From assembly GCF_900497695.1 (NCBI RefSeq), contig NZ_UIDD01000012.1:374501-438500 (forward strand): DNA of 64,000 bases, in the 5' to 3' direction. Both the position numbers and the translations under genes were made by a program. The number at the start of each line of letters is the position of its first letter. Position 1 is the stretch's first letter. The DNA is from Pseudomonas wadenswilerensis (GTDB taxonomy: Bacteria; Pseudomonadota; Gammaproteobacteria; Pseudomonadales; Pseudomonadaceae). The notes under the pieces are model-generated. The model worked only from the letters and a program-made list of their open reading frames with translations, searched no databases and was not told the origin of the DNA. Shown one piece after another: positions 29,738 through 37,721 of this stretch.

Positions 29738-30256
29738 TTAACGGGGCGGCAACTTCTGCAAGCGCTCGAGAATATCCTGCACCACCATCCGCGGCGGCCG
29801 TTCGTCGGTTTCCACCACCAGATCGGCAATCTCGCGGTAAAGCGGGTCGCGAACCTCCAGCAGCGCGCGCAAGGTCGCCTCCGGGTTGGCCGTGCGCAGC
29901 AACGGCCGGTTGCGATCACGCGAGGTGCGCCCGACCTGCTGCTCGACCGAGGCGTGCAGGTACACCACCCGCCCGCCGGCATGCAGGGACTGGCGGTTAG
30001 CATCGCGCATCACCGCGCCACCACCGGTAGCCAGCACCACGCCATCTAACGCGCAAAGCTCGGCGATCATCGCCTGCTCGCGGTCACGAAAGCCCGGCTC
30101 GCCTTCCTTGTCGAAGATCCACGGGATATTGGCGCCGGTGCGCAATTCAATTTCCTTGTCGGAATCCTTGAACGGCAGGCGCAGCTCTTTGGCCAGCAGG
30201 CGGCCGATGGTGCTTTTGCCAGCACCCATCGGCCCCACAAGTATCAAATTTCGCAC
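29738..30256 (-). CDS. aroK: Shikimate kinase
   Basis: A 172-residue P-loop kinase that phosphorylates shikimate with ATP. Walker A GPMGAGKST is at 8-16, the shikimate-binding DSDKEIE block near 32-38, and GGGAV follows. Translation starts at a GTG, 4 bases after the pilQ stop, so it is coupled to the pilus genes. Confidence 0.95.
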   Translation of the reverse strand: MRNLILVGPMGAGKSTIGRLLAKELRLPFKDSDKEIELRTGANIPWIFDKEGEPGFRDREQAMIAELCALDGVVLATGGGAVMRDANRQSLHAGGRVVYLHASVEQQVGRTSRDRNRPLLRTANPEATLRALLEVRDPLYREIADLVVETDERPPRMVVQDILERLQKLPPR

Positions 30257-30260
30257 AGAA

Positions 30261-31502
30261 TCAACGACTCACAGCAATCGCCTGGTCACTCATGATACGC
30301 GGAGTCAGGAAGACCAGCAGCTCGGATTTTTTCTCTTGTAGAACATCGCGACGAAACAGCCGCCCAACATACGGCACATCGCCGAAAAATGGCACCTTGT
30401 CGACAACTTTACTTTGCACCGTCGAGTACACGCCGCCGATCACGATGGTCTCGCCATCATTGATGCGTACCTTGGCGTTGACCTCGTTCTTGCGGATCGC
30501 CGGCACGTGATCAAGGGCATTGAGGTAGTCGGGCTCGTCCTTGGTCACCTTGACCGCCATGATCACCCGGTTGTCCGGGGTAATCTGCGGGGTCACCTCA
30601 AGAGACAGCGACGCCTCGCGGAAGGTCACGGACGTGGCACCGCTGCCGCTGGTTTCCTGGTACGGCACTTCGGTGCCCTTGAGGATCCGCGCGGTTTCCT
30701 TGTCGGCGGTAACCACCTTGGGCTGGGAGATGACTTCGCCGTTGCCGGTCTTTTCCATGGCGCTGAGTTCCAGATCGAGCAATACGTTATTGCGCACCAG
30801 GCCAACCCCGATGCTAGCCGCCGCCCGATCGACACCGAGGTCGACAAAAGTCTCGGCGCTGCCAAGGCTCAAGCCCTTGCCCACCTGCACAGCCCCACCC
30901 CAGCGCACCCCAAGACTCTTCTCGAAATCGACATTGGCCTCGACGATGCGTGCTTCGATCATCACCTGACGAACCGGCACGTCCAGTTCGCCGATCAGCC
31001 TGCGCAGCTCTTCCAGGCGCTCCGGCGGCTGACTGGCGACCAGGGTGTTGGTGCGCTCGTCGACACTCAGCGAGCCGTGGCTGGCGCCCCCGGCCTCATG
31101 GGCCATCAGGGCATGGAAAAGCTCGGCAATATCAGTGGCCTTGGCGTGGTGAATCGGGATCAGCTCGCGCCGTGACGGCACTGATCCGGCCAGCTCGGCA
31201 AGCGGCGCGACCAACAGCACATTACCGTCCTTGCGTTGCTCCAGGCCCTTGCTGCGCAGCACCAGGTCCAACGCGTGATCCCAGGGCACATCCTGCAAAC
31301 GCAAAGTCACCTTGCCCTGCACCGCATCACTGGCCACCAGGTTGACCCCAGAAAAGTCGGCCAGCACCTGCAACACCGTGCGTACCTCGACATCCTGGAA
31401 ATTCAACGACAGCGGCTCACCGCCGTACAGCTGCTTCCCCGCAAACGCACCGGCAGACAGGCAGCTCCCTATCAGCGCGGCAACAACACCTCCCTTGCCC
31501 AT
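30261..31502 (-). CDS. pilQ: Short PilQ-type secretin
   Basis: A 413-residue outer-membrane secretin. After a signal peptide (about 1-21) there is an N0/STN domain (LSLNFQDVEVRTVLQVLADF), an N1/NolW region (PIHHAKATDIAELFHAL) and the secretin pore with the VPYQETSGSGATSV and GETIVIGGVY blocks. P. aeruginosa PilQ is about 700 residues and has N-terminal AMIN peptidoglycan-binding domains; these are absent here. It is the third of the clustered pilus genes and follows the PilO-P fusion by 24 bases. Confidence 0.88.
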   Translation of the reverse strand: MGKGGVVAALIGSCLSAGAFAGKQLYGGEPLSLNFQDVEVRTVLQVLADFSGVNLVASDAVQGKVTLRLQDVPWDHALDLVLRSKGLEQRKDGNVLLVAPLAELAGSVPSRRELIPIHHAKATDIAELFHALMAHEAGGASHGSLSVDERTNTLVASQPPERLEELRRLIGELDVPVRQVMIEARIVEANVDFEKSLGVRWGGAVQVGKGLSLGSAETFVDLGVDRAAASIGVGLVRNNVLLDLELSAMEKTGNGEVISQPKVVTADKETARILKGTEVPYQETSGSGATSVTFREASLSLEVTPQITPDNRVIMAVKVTKDEPDYLNALDHVPAIRKNEVNAKVRINDGETIVIGGVYSTVQSKVVDKVPFFGDVPYVGRLFRRDVLQEKKSELLVFLTPRIMSDQAIAVSR

Positions 31503-31526
31503 CGATGACCTCCCTGGTCAGCACCT

Positions 31527-32381
31527 TCATCGCAGGGCGAGTATTCGCCGCCGCGCTTGCCAGCCTTGGCCGGCGACAAAAACCTGCTCGATGACTTCGA
31601 TCTGGCGCTCACCGACCTCGACAACCTGCCCCTGATCACGGCCCAGCCGGTCGCCGACCTGCAGCCGATGCACCCGGCCATCGGCCTGAATCAGCGCGTA
31701 GCGGACTCCGCGACTGGCCAGGCTACCGACCATCTCTAGCCGCTCCAGCGCCAGGCGCTGCAACCCATCGGCATACGGCTGCAGAGCAGAAGGCGCAAAG
31801 GGATCGCGCAGCACAGTGACTGCTCGTCGCTCGGGAAGCGACGGCTGCAGGCCCTCTGCCAAGGCATGCAGCGAGTGCTGACGATAGGACCGGGCTTGCA
31901 GTTCCATGTGCATAAGCCCCGCATCGGCCGGCTTGAGCGAAAGGCCATGCAAGGTCACCAGCCGCGATTGCCCGGCCAGGTCAGCAAAGAACGCGGCGAG
32001 GGCCGAAAAGGCGCCACGCAGACGCAGTTGCAGGGGGAGTTCAAGGTAGTGCTCCGCGGACGACGCTTCGAGTACCTGCAACTGTTCGATGGCCACCTCA
32101 TGGGCCTCGGCCAGGCGGGACAGGGTTTCGAACACAGCTGGCTCGTCACTCCCCACCGACAATTGCCAGCGGGCTTGTTGCAGTCGGCTGCGCACTGCTG
32201 CGGCCTGCTCGACGCTGCCTGCACCCTCGCGCGGCGATTGATCGGCCACTTGGGCTGCCTGCGTCATCAACGGCCGCAAATGCAGGGTGTAAGCCAAGCC
32301 CGCCAGCAGTGCCAGCAACCCTGTCAGCATCACAACCTGCACAGGCCAGACGCACCGTGCCACCCGACCCCAGAAGCTCAA
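31527..32381 (-). CDS. PilO-PilP fusion protein of the type IV pilus alignment complex
   Basis: A 284-residue protein read as one frame. Residues 1-165 resemble PilO: a membrane helix at 15-33, a coiled region and a ferredoxin-like domain. Residues 187-284 resemble PilP: the RDPFAPS motif at 192-198 and a beta-domain with VGSLASRGVRYALIQADG and VGDRLG. PilP is normally a separate lipoprotein, so here its lipid anchor is replaced by the PilO membrane helix. The start is a TTG overlapping the upstream stop as TTGA. It should link the inner-membrane complex to PilQ. Confidence 0.75.
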   Translation of the reverse strand: MSFWGRVARCVWPVQVVMLTGLLALLAGLAYTLHLRPLMTQAAQVADQSPREGAGSVEQAAAVRSRLQQARWQLSVGSDEPAVFETLSRLAEAHEVAIEQLQVLEASSAEHYLELPLQLRLRGAFSALAAFFADLAGQSRLVTLHGLSLKPADAGLMHMELQARSYRQHSLHALAEGLQPSLPERRAVTVLRDPFAPSALQPYADGLQRLALERLEMVGSLASRGVRYALIQADGRVHRLQVGDRLGRDQGQVVEVGERQIEVIEQVFVAGQGWQARRRILALR

Positions 32382-33499
32382 GGCGCAACCTTCAGGGCTG
32401 CGACCAGCTCGAACGCATGGCCTTCCTCGACTGCACTCAACTGCTGTAATTCGGCAGAACTGATCAAGGGTGAAGACGAAAGGCTGCCTGCCAGCTGCGC
32501 AACCGCTGAAGCCGACTGAGCCATCCCGGCAAGCCTTAGCGCAGTCGGCTCCTGGCTCAGGGCGGTGAGGTACAGTCCGTCGGGCATGGCCCGCTCGACC
32601 TGCTCGAGCAAATCCACGGCGAAATAGCGACCGGCCTGCAAGCCCTCCAACTGACGCAGTTCATGCAACAAGGCCTCAGGCTCCCGCTGCCCACCGCCCT
32701 GTTTGAGCGCGGCCTGACTCAACGCCTGTTCCTGCAACACGCCCCGAAAATGGTAATCAACAACCCCGGTGGCAACAGCCGCCAGCAGCACAACACCGGC
32801 ACAGCCTGCCTGAAACCTTCGAATACACAGTTGATGGCGGCGCTCGCGCCATGGCAACAGGTTTAGCCGCACACCCCGCATGGCCAGGCCGCAGGCAACG
32901 GTCAGGCTCGATGCCTCGTGGGAAAGATCGGCGTCGATCTGCAGCGCTGCCGCATCGTCAGTGGTCGCACGCTGCAATGCATGGCTATCAACCTCCAGCA
33001 CCCTGGCGCTCAGCCCTGCGACTTCAAAGGTGCCCTCCAGCACATCCAGCAACCCGCGATGGCAGGCCGCAACAGCCACCTGCACGCTCACAGCATCGCC
33101 GGCAGGCGGCTCCAGCACCCGGTAATCCAGAGCGGTGTCTTCAAGGTCAAAGGGGATGAACTGCTCGGCGGCATCGCGCACCTGTGCAGCGACTTCGGCA
33201 TCGCTCAGGCCTGTCGGCAGCGTCATCAATTTGCTGATGGCCCGCGCGGCCGGCAATGCCACAGCGGCCTGCCGACAGCGGCTACCACTGCGCTGCAGCG
33301 CGCGCTTCAAGGCCTGGCCGACCACTTCGGGGTCGGCAATCCAGCCGTCCAGCATGGCCCCTGCAGGCAGCGGCTCAAGCGCCCAGGCCCGCACGTGCCA
33401 GGCGCCTTTGCGTCGGTGCAACTGCACCAGTCGGATAGACGGCGGGGCAATTTCTATCCCCAGGAGTGAACCGGCATCCATGCCGAAGCGTCCAAGCAT
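32378..33499 (-). CDS. PilM-PilN fusion protein with internally shortened PilM
   Basis: A 373-residue frame. Residues 1-178 match the first half of actin-like PilM (LLGIEIAPPSIRLVQL, GLSDAEVAAQVRDAAEQFIP, VLEVDSHALQRA). The usual next stretch of about 150 residues of PilM is missing. Residues 198-208 (LTVACGLAMRG) match the PilM C-terminus and run directly into the PilN N-terminal peptide LNLLPWRE at 212-219, a PilN membrane helix (about 230-250) and a PilN-like periplasmic domain. It is the first gene of the pil-aro block and is divergent from ponA. Confidence 0.72.
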   Translation of the reverse strand: MLGRFGMDAGSLLGIEIAPPSIRLVQLHRRKGAWHVRAWALEPLPAGAMLDGWIADPEVVGQALKRALQRSGSRCRQAAVALPAARAISKLMTLPTGLSDAEVAAQVRDAAEQFIPFDLEDTALDYRVLEPPAGDAVSVQVAVAACHRGLLDVLEGTFEVAGLSARVLEVDSHALQRATTDDAAALQIDADLSHEASSLTVACGLAMRGVRLNLLPWRERRHQLCIRRFQAGCAGVVLLAAVATGVVDYHFRGVLQEQALSQAALKQGGGQREPEALLHELRQLEGLQAGRYFAVDLLEQVERAMPDGLYLTALSQEPTALRLAGMAQSASAVAQLAGSLSSSPLISSAELQQLSAVEEGHAFELVAALKVAP

Positions 33500-33556
33500 T
33501 GGTTTTTTCCTTGCTGACGACAGCCGCGCGCGTAACGCGGCGAGTTGAAAAATGCT

Positions 33557-33562
33557 TATAAT
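33557..33562 (+). promoter_or_regulatory. Candidate -10 box for ponA
   Basis: A perfect TATAAT lies 70 bases upstream of the chosen ponA start. A good -35 box cannot be seen. If used, transcription would begin near 33570, which rules out the in-frame TTG at 33545 as translation start. Confidence 0.4.
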
Positions 33563-33631
33563 GCCCAGCGTTTATCCTTTGTCCGCTGGCCCCGCGCGCA
33601 ACCCATTCTTCTATCTGGACGCCCAAAAGCC

Positions 33632-36088
33632 TTGATACGCCTGCTGAAGTTCTTCTGGTGGTCTTTCGTCGCAGTCATCTGCGCGCTCGTGCTCGGTCTG
33701 AGCGGCGCATTTCTGTATCTTAGCCCCAGCTTGCCCTCGGTAGAGGCCCTCAGAAGCATCCAGTTGCAGATCCCTTTGCGGGTCTACAGCAGCGACGGCA
33801 AGCTGATCGCCGAGTTCGGCGAAATGCGCCGCTCGCCCATCCGTTTCGCCGACATTCCGCCGCATTTCATCCAGGCTTTGCTGTCGGCCGAAGACGACAA
33901 TTTCGCCAATCACTACGGCGTCGACCCCAGCAGCCTGATGCGTGCTGCAACACAATTGCTCAAGTCCGGGCATATCCAGACCGGCGGCAGCACCATCACC
34001 ATGCAGGTGGCGAAGAACTTCTTCCTCAGCAGCGAACGCAGCTTCTCGCGCAAGACCAACGAGATTCTCCTGGCCCTGCAGATCGAACGCGAACTGACCA
34101 AGGACGAGATCCTCGAGCTGTACGTCAACAAGATCTACCTGGGCAACCGCGCCTACGGCATCGAGGCCGCAGCGCAGGTGTACTACGGCAAATCGATCCG
34201 CGATGTGAGCCTGGCGCAGATGGCGATGATCGCCGGCCTGCCGAAAGCACCGTCGCGCTTCAACCCGCTGGCCAACCCGGTGCGCGCCAAAGAGCGCCGC
34301 GACTGGATCCTGGGGCGCATGTACAAGCTCGGCAAGATCGACGAAGCCAGCTACCAGGCGGCCCTGGCCGAGCCGATCAACGCCAGCTACCACGTACCGA
34401 CTCCAGAAGTTAACGCCCCTTACATCGCCGAAATGGCCCGCGCTGAAATGGTCGGCCGCTACGGCAGCGATGCCTACACCGAAGGCTTCCGCGTCACCAC
34501 CACGGTGCCGAGCGACCTGCAGGAAATCGCCAACAAAGCCGTACTCAACGGCCTGACGGCCTACGACGAGCGCCATGGTTACCGTGGCCCCGAGTCGCGC
34601 TTCCCGGGCAAGACCCGCGACGCTTGGGTGCAGGAACTGAGCAAGCAACGCCCGCTGGGCGGCCTGGAACCGGTGATCGTCACCGAAGTCAGCAAGGCCG
34701 GCCTGCAGGTGCTGACCCGCGCCGGCAATCAGGAGAGCGTAGCCTGGGACACCATGAAGTGGGCCCGCCCGTTCCTCAACACCAACAGCCAGGGCCGTGC
34801 GCCGCAGCAACCCTCGGACGTTGCCCAGGTCGGTGACCTGATCCGCGTACAGCGCCTGGACGACGGCAGCCTCAAGTTCAGCCAGGTGCCAGGGGCGCAG
34901 AGCGCTCTGGTATCGCTGGACCCGAACAGCGGCGCGATCCGCGCCCTGGTCGGCGGTTTCTCGTTCGAACAGAGCAACTACAACCGCGCCATGCAGGCCA
35001 AGCGCCAACCAGGTTCGAGCTTCAAGCCGTTCGTGTACAGCGCCGCGCTGGACAACGGCTATACCGCCGCCAGCCTGGTCAACGACGCGCCGATCGTGTT
35101 CGTCGACGAGTACCTGGACAAGGTCTGGCGGCCGAAGAACGACACCAACACCTTCCTCGGCCCGATCCGCATGCGCGAGGCGCTGTACAAGTCGCGCAAC
35201 CTGGTATCGATCCGCCTGCTGCAGGCCATGGGTGTCAGCTCGACCATCGACTACATCAGCAAGTTCGGCTTCAACAAGCAGGACCTGCCGCCCAACCTGT
35301 CCCTGGCCCTGGGCACCGCAACCCTGACGCCGATGGAAATCGCCACCGGCTGGAGCTCCTTTGCCAACGGCGGCTACAAGATCAGCCCGTACCTGATCGA
35401 GCGCATCGAAAGCCGCAACGGCGAGACCCTGTTCACCGCCAACCCGCCACGTGTGCCGCAAGCCGAGCAGGTCGAAGCCGGCATCGCCGCACCAGAGCAG
35501 GCAATCAGCACCCAACTGCCAGGTGAAGGCCTAAGTACCGTCACCAGCAACGAACCTGCTGCCATCGCTCAACCGCCGGCCGTGGCCGAGCGCATCATCG
35601 ACGGTCGCACCAGCTACATCCTCACCAGCATGCTCCAGGACGTGATCAAGCGCGGCACCGGGCGCCGCGCCCTGGCCCTGGGCCGTACTGACCTGGCCGG
35701 CAAGACCGGCACCACCAACGAGTCCAAGGACGCCTGGTTCTCCGGCTACAACGCCGATTACGTAACCACGGTGTGGACTGGTTTCGACCAGCCGGAAACC
35801 CTTGGCCGCCGCGAGTATGGCGGCACGGTGGCGCTGCCAATCTGGATGAGCTATATGGGCGCCGCGCTCAAGGACAAACCCAACCATGCCCCGGCCGAGC
35901 CGGAAGGCATCCTCAGCCTGCGCGTCGACCCGGTCAGTGGCCGGGCAGCGGCACCGGGTACACCGAATGCCTACTTCGAACTGTTCAAGGCCGAAGATAC
36001 GCCGCCGTCGGTCAATGAGCTGGGCAACGGCAGTGCGCCAGGCAGCCCGCTGCCAGCGGACGAAGCGGCACCGATCGACCTGTTCTGA
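33632..36088 (+). CDS. ponA: Penicillin-binding protein 1A
   Basis: An 818-residue bifunctional murein synthase anchored in the inner membrane. A membrane helix at about 7-30 is followed by a GT51 transglycosylase domain (AEDDNFANHYG, GGSTITMQVAKNFF), an OB-like insert and a transpeptidase with S462 in SSFK, SRN and KTGT at 691-694. I place the start at the TTG at 33632, which gives the family's usual N-terminus and length; the frame is open further up to 33545. It makes and cross-links peptidoglycan and is divergent from pilM-N. Confidence 0.94.
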   Translation: MIRLLKFFWWSFVAVICALVLGLSGAFLYLSPSLPSVEALRSIQLQIPLRVYSSDGKLIAEFGEMRRSPIRFADIPPHFIQALLSAEDDNFANHYGVDPSSLMRAATQLLKSGHIQTGGSTITMQVAKNFFLSSERSFSRKTNEILLALQIERELTKDEILELYVNKIYLGNRAYGIEAAAQVYYGKSIRDVSLAQMAMIAGLPKAPSRFNPLANPVRAKERRDWILGRMYKLGKIDEASYQAALAEPINASYHVPTPEVNAPYIAEMARAEMVGRYGSDAYTEGFRVTTTVPSDLQEIANKAVLNGLTAYDERHGYRGPESRFPGKTRDAWVQELSKQRPLGGLEPVIVTEVSKAGLQVLTRAGNQESVAWDTMKWARPFLNTNSQGRAPQQPSDVAQVGDLIRVQRLDDGSLKFSQVPGAQSALVSLDPNSGAIRALVGGFSFEQSNYNRAMQAKRQPGSSFKPFVYSAALDNGYTAASLVNDAPIVFVDEYLDKVWRPKNDTNTFLGPIRMREALYKSRNLVSIRLLQAMGVSSTIDYISKFGFNKQDLPPNLSLALGTATLTPMEIATGWSSFANGGYKISPYLIERIESRNGETLFTANPPRVPQAEQVEAGIAAPEQAISTQLPGEGLSTVTSNEPAAIAQPPAVAERIIDGRTSYILTSMLQDVIKRGTGRRALALGRTDLAGKTGTTNESKDAWFSGYNADYVTTVWTGFDQPETLGRREYGGTVALPIWMSYMGAALKDKPNHAPAEPEGILSLRVDPVSGRAAAPGTPNAYFELFKAEDTPPSVNELGNGSAPGSPLPADEAAPIDLF

Positions 36089-36114
36089 TGGCCAATGGGG
36101 CTGCTTCGCCAGCC

Positions 36115-36188
36115 CATCGCCGGCAACGCCGGCTCCCACAATCGCGCTGCATACGCTGAACCTGTGGGAGCTGGCCTTGCCAGCGATG
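36115..36188. repeat. Mixed REP doublet (REPIN-like)
   Basis: Left arm 36115-36140 carries CATCGCCGGCAACGCCGGC; right arm 36162-36188 reads GGAGCTGGCCTTGCCAGCG on the + strand. The two arms belong to different sequence classes (GCCGGC and GCTGGC), unlike the other doublets here. Confidence 0.75.
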
Positions 36189-36220
36189 AAGCCAACACCC
36201 ACCCACAGACGATCCCCCAC

Positions 36221-36254
36221 AAAAAAGCCCCGACTCTCGCGAGCCGGGGCTTTT
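36221..36254. terminator. Bidirectional terminator between ponA and maeB
   Basis: AAAAAAGCCCCG pairs with CGGGGCTTTT around an inner CTC/GAG stem. A and T runs flank both sides, so it can end the convergent ponA and maeB messages. Confidence 0.82.
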
Positions 36255-36274
36255 GGTTACAACGCTACAACAGC

Positions 36275-37543
36275 TTAGCCGTTGAACACGTCATCCACGC
36301 TTTTCAGCGGGTAGTTCTTCGGATACGGCAGGGTCGCTACGCCAGTCTCGATTGCGGCCTTGGCCACGGCATCGGAAACGACGGTGATCAGACGGGCATC
36401 CATTGGCTTCGGAATGATGTACTCACGGCCGAATTCCAGGGCGTCGACGCCGTAGGCTGCGCAAACTTCCTTCGGCACTGGCAGCTTGGCCAGGTCTTTC
36501 AGGGCGTTGGCGGCGGCGATCTTCATTTCTTCGTTGATGCGCTTGGCGCGAACGTCCAGGGCACCGCGGAAAATGAACGGGAAGCCCAGTACGTTGTTGA
36601 CCTGGTTCGGGTAGTCGGAACGACCGGTGGCCATGATCACGTCATCACGGGTGGCGTGAGCCAGCTCCGGGGAGATCTCTGGGTCAGGGTTGGAGCAGGC
36701 GAACACGATCGGGTTCGGCGCCATCGACTTCAGGCCTTCAGCGCTCAGCAGGTTCGGGCCGGACAGGCCGACGAACACGTCAGCGCCTTGCAGGGCATCA
36801 GCCAGGGTGCGCTTGTCGGTAGCGTGGGCGAACACTGCCTTGTACTGGTTCAGGTCGTCACGGCCAGCGTGGATCACGCCAGTACGGTCAACCATGAAGA
36901 TGTTCTCGATCTGTGCGCCCATGCTCACCAGCAGTTTCATGCAGGAGATGGCGGCAGCACCGGCGCCCAGGCAGACGATCTTGGCGTCGGCCAGGTTTTT
37001 GCCAGCAATTTCCAGGGCGTTGATCATGCCGGCGGCGGTAACGATCGCGGTGCCGTGCTGGTCATCGTGGAATACCGGGATGTCGCACTGTTCGATCAGC
37101 GCGCGCTCGATTTCAAAGCACTCTGGCGCCTTGATGTCTTCGAGGTTGATGCCGCCGAAGGTGATGGAAATACGCTTGACGGTGTCGATGAAGGCCTGCG
37201 GGCTCTCGGAGTCGACTTCGATGTCGAACACGTCGATACCGGCGAAACGCTTGAACAGAACGCCCTTGCCTTCCATGACCGGCTTGGACGCCAGTGGGCC
37301 GAGGTTACCCAGGCCGAGGATGGCGGTGCCGTCGGAAATGACTGCTACCAGATTGCCCTTGCCGGTGTACTTGTACGCCAGCTCTGCATCGCGAGCAATT
37401 TCGCGTACCGGCTCAGCAACGCCTGGGCTATAGGCCAGCGCCAGGTCGCGAGCAGTCGCGGTAGGTTTGGTGAGCTCGACGCTCAGTTTCCCCGGACGAG
37501 GCTGAGCATGATATTCGAGAGCGGCGGTTTTCAGATCTGACAT
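36275..37543 (-). CDS. maeB: NADP-type malic enzyme (short form)
   Basis: A 422-residue cytosolic enzyme that decarboxylates malate to pyruvate with reduction of NAD(P). The malate-binding N-domain (LALAYSPGVAEPV, YTGKGNLVAVISDGTAILGLGN, FHDDQHGTA) and the Rossmann domain (VCLGAGAAA) are complete. The C-terminal phosphotransacetylase-like domain of long MaeB proteins is absent. I use the ATG at 37543 (MSDLKTAALEYH); a longer frame to 37600 has no family match. The region upstream holds a paired TGTNNACA element. Confidence 0.93.
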   Translation of the reverse strand: MSDLKTAALEYHAQPRPGKLSVELTKPTATARDLALAYSPGVAEPVREIARDAELAYKYTGKGNLVAVISDGTAILGLGNLGPLASKPVMEGKGVLFKRFAGIDVFDIEVDSESPQAFIDTVKRISITFGGINLEDIKAPECFEIERALIEQCDIPVFHDDQHGTAIVTAAGMINALEIAGKNLADAKIVCLGAGAAAISCMKLLVSMGAQIENIFMVDRTGVIHAGRDDLNQYKAVFAHATDKRTLADALQGADVFVGLSGPNLLSAEGLKSMAPNPIVFACSNPDPEISPELAHATRDDVIMATGRSDYPNQVNNVLGFPFIFRGALDVRAKRINEEMKIAAANALKDLAKLPVPKEVCAAYGVDALEFGREYIIPKPMDARLITVVSDAVAKAAIETGVATLPYPKNYPLKSVDDVFNG

Positions 37544-37686
37544 GGTGGGCATTCCGCTATTTACTGTTCTGACGGACCGCCGAGGATACGCAAAGAGCAA
37601 AGGGCCGACAAGACTGGTCGGTCACTTGTGTCAAGGCCTTTAACCTACGACTTTCCGCCAAGAGCCGCAGTCTGCAAGGGTTTCGA

Positions 37687-37716
37687 TGTGTACAATCGAA
37701 ATTAAAAATGTAGACA
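37687..37716. promoter_or_regulatory. Paired TGTNNACA elements upstream of maeB
   Basis: TGTGTACA (37687-37694) and TGTAGACA (37709-37716) are near-palindromic octamers of the form TGTNNACA, 22 bases apart centre to centre (two helical turns), in an AT-rich stretch about 145-175 bases upstream of the maeB start. The form recalls GntR-family operators. The regulator is unknown. Confidence 0.35.
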
Positions 37717-37721
37717 ATTTT

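Noticed and set aside
32378..33499. A frameshift or pseudogene in pilM
   Set aside because: The frame is uninterrupted from ATG to TGA, and both joined parts keep conserved motifs. An in-frame deletion-fusion explains it better than a frameshift.
33545..33631. A longer N-terminus for ponA starting at the TTG at 33545
   Set aside because: A TATAAT box lies inside this extension and the added residues do not match PBP1A proteins. The TTG at 33632 gives the expected length.
33611..35515. A 634-codon minus-strand frame opposite ponA
   Set aside because: Antisense of the PBP1A gene, which has all catalytic motifs in the + frame.
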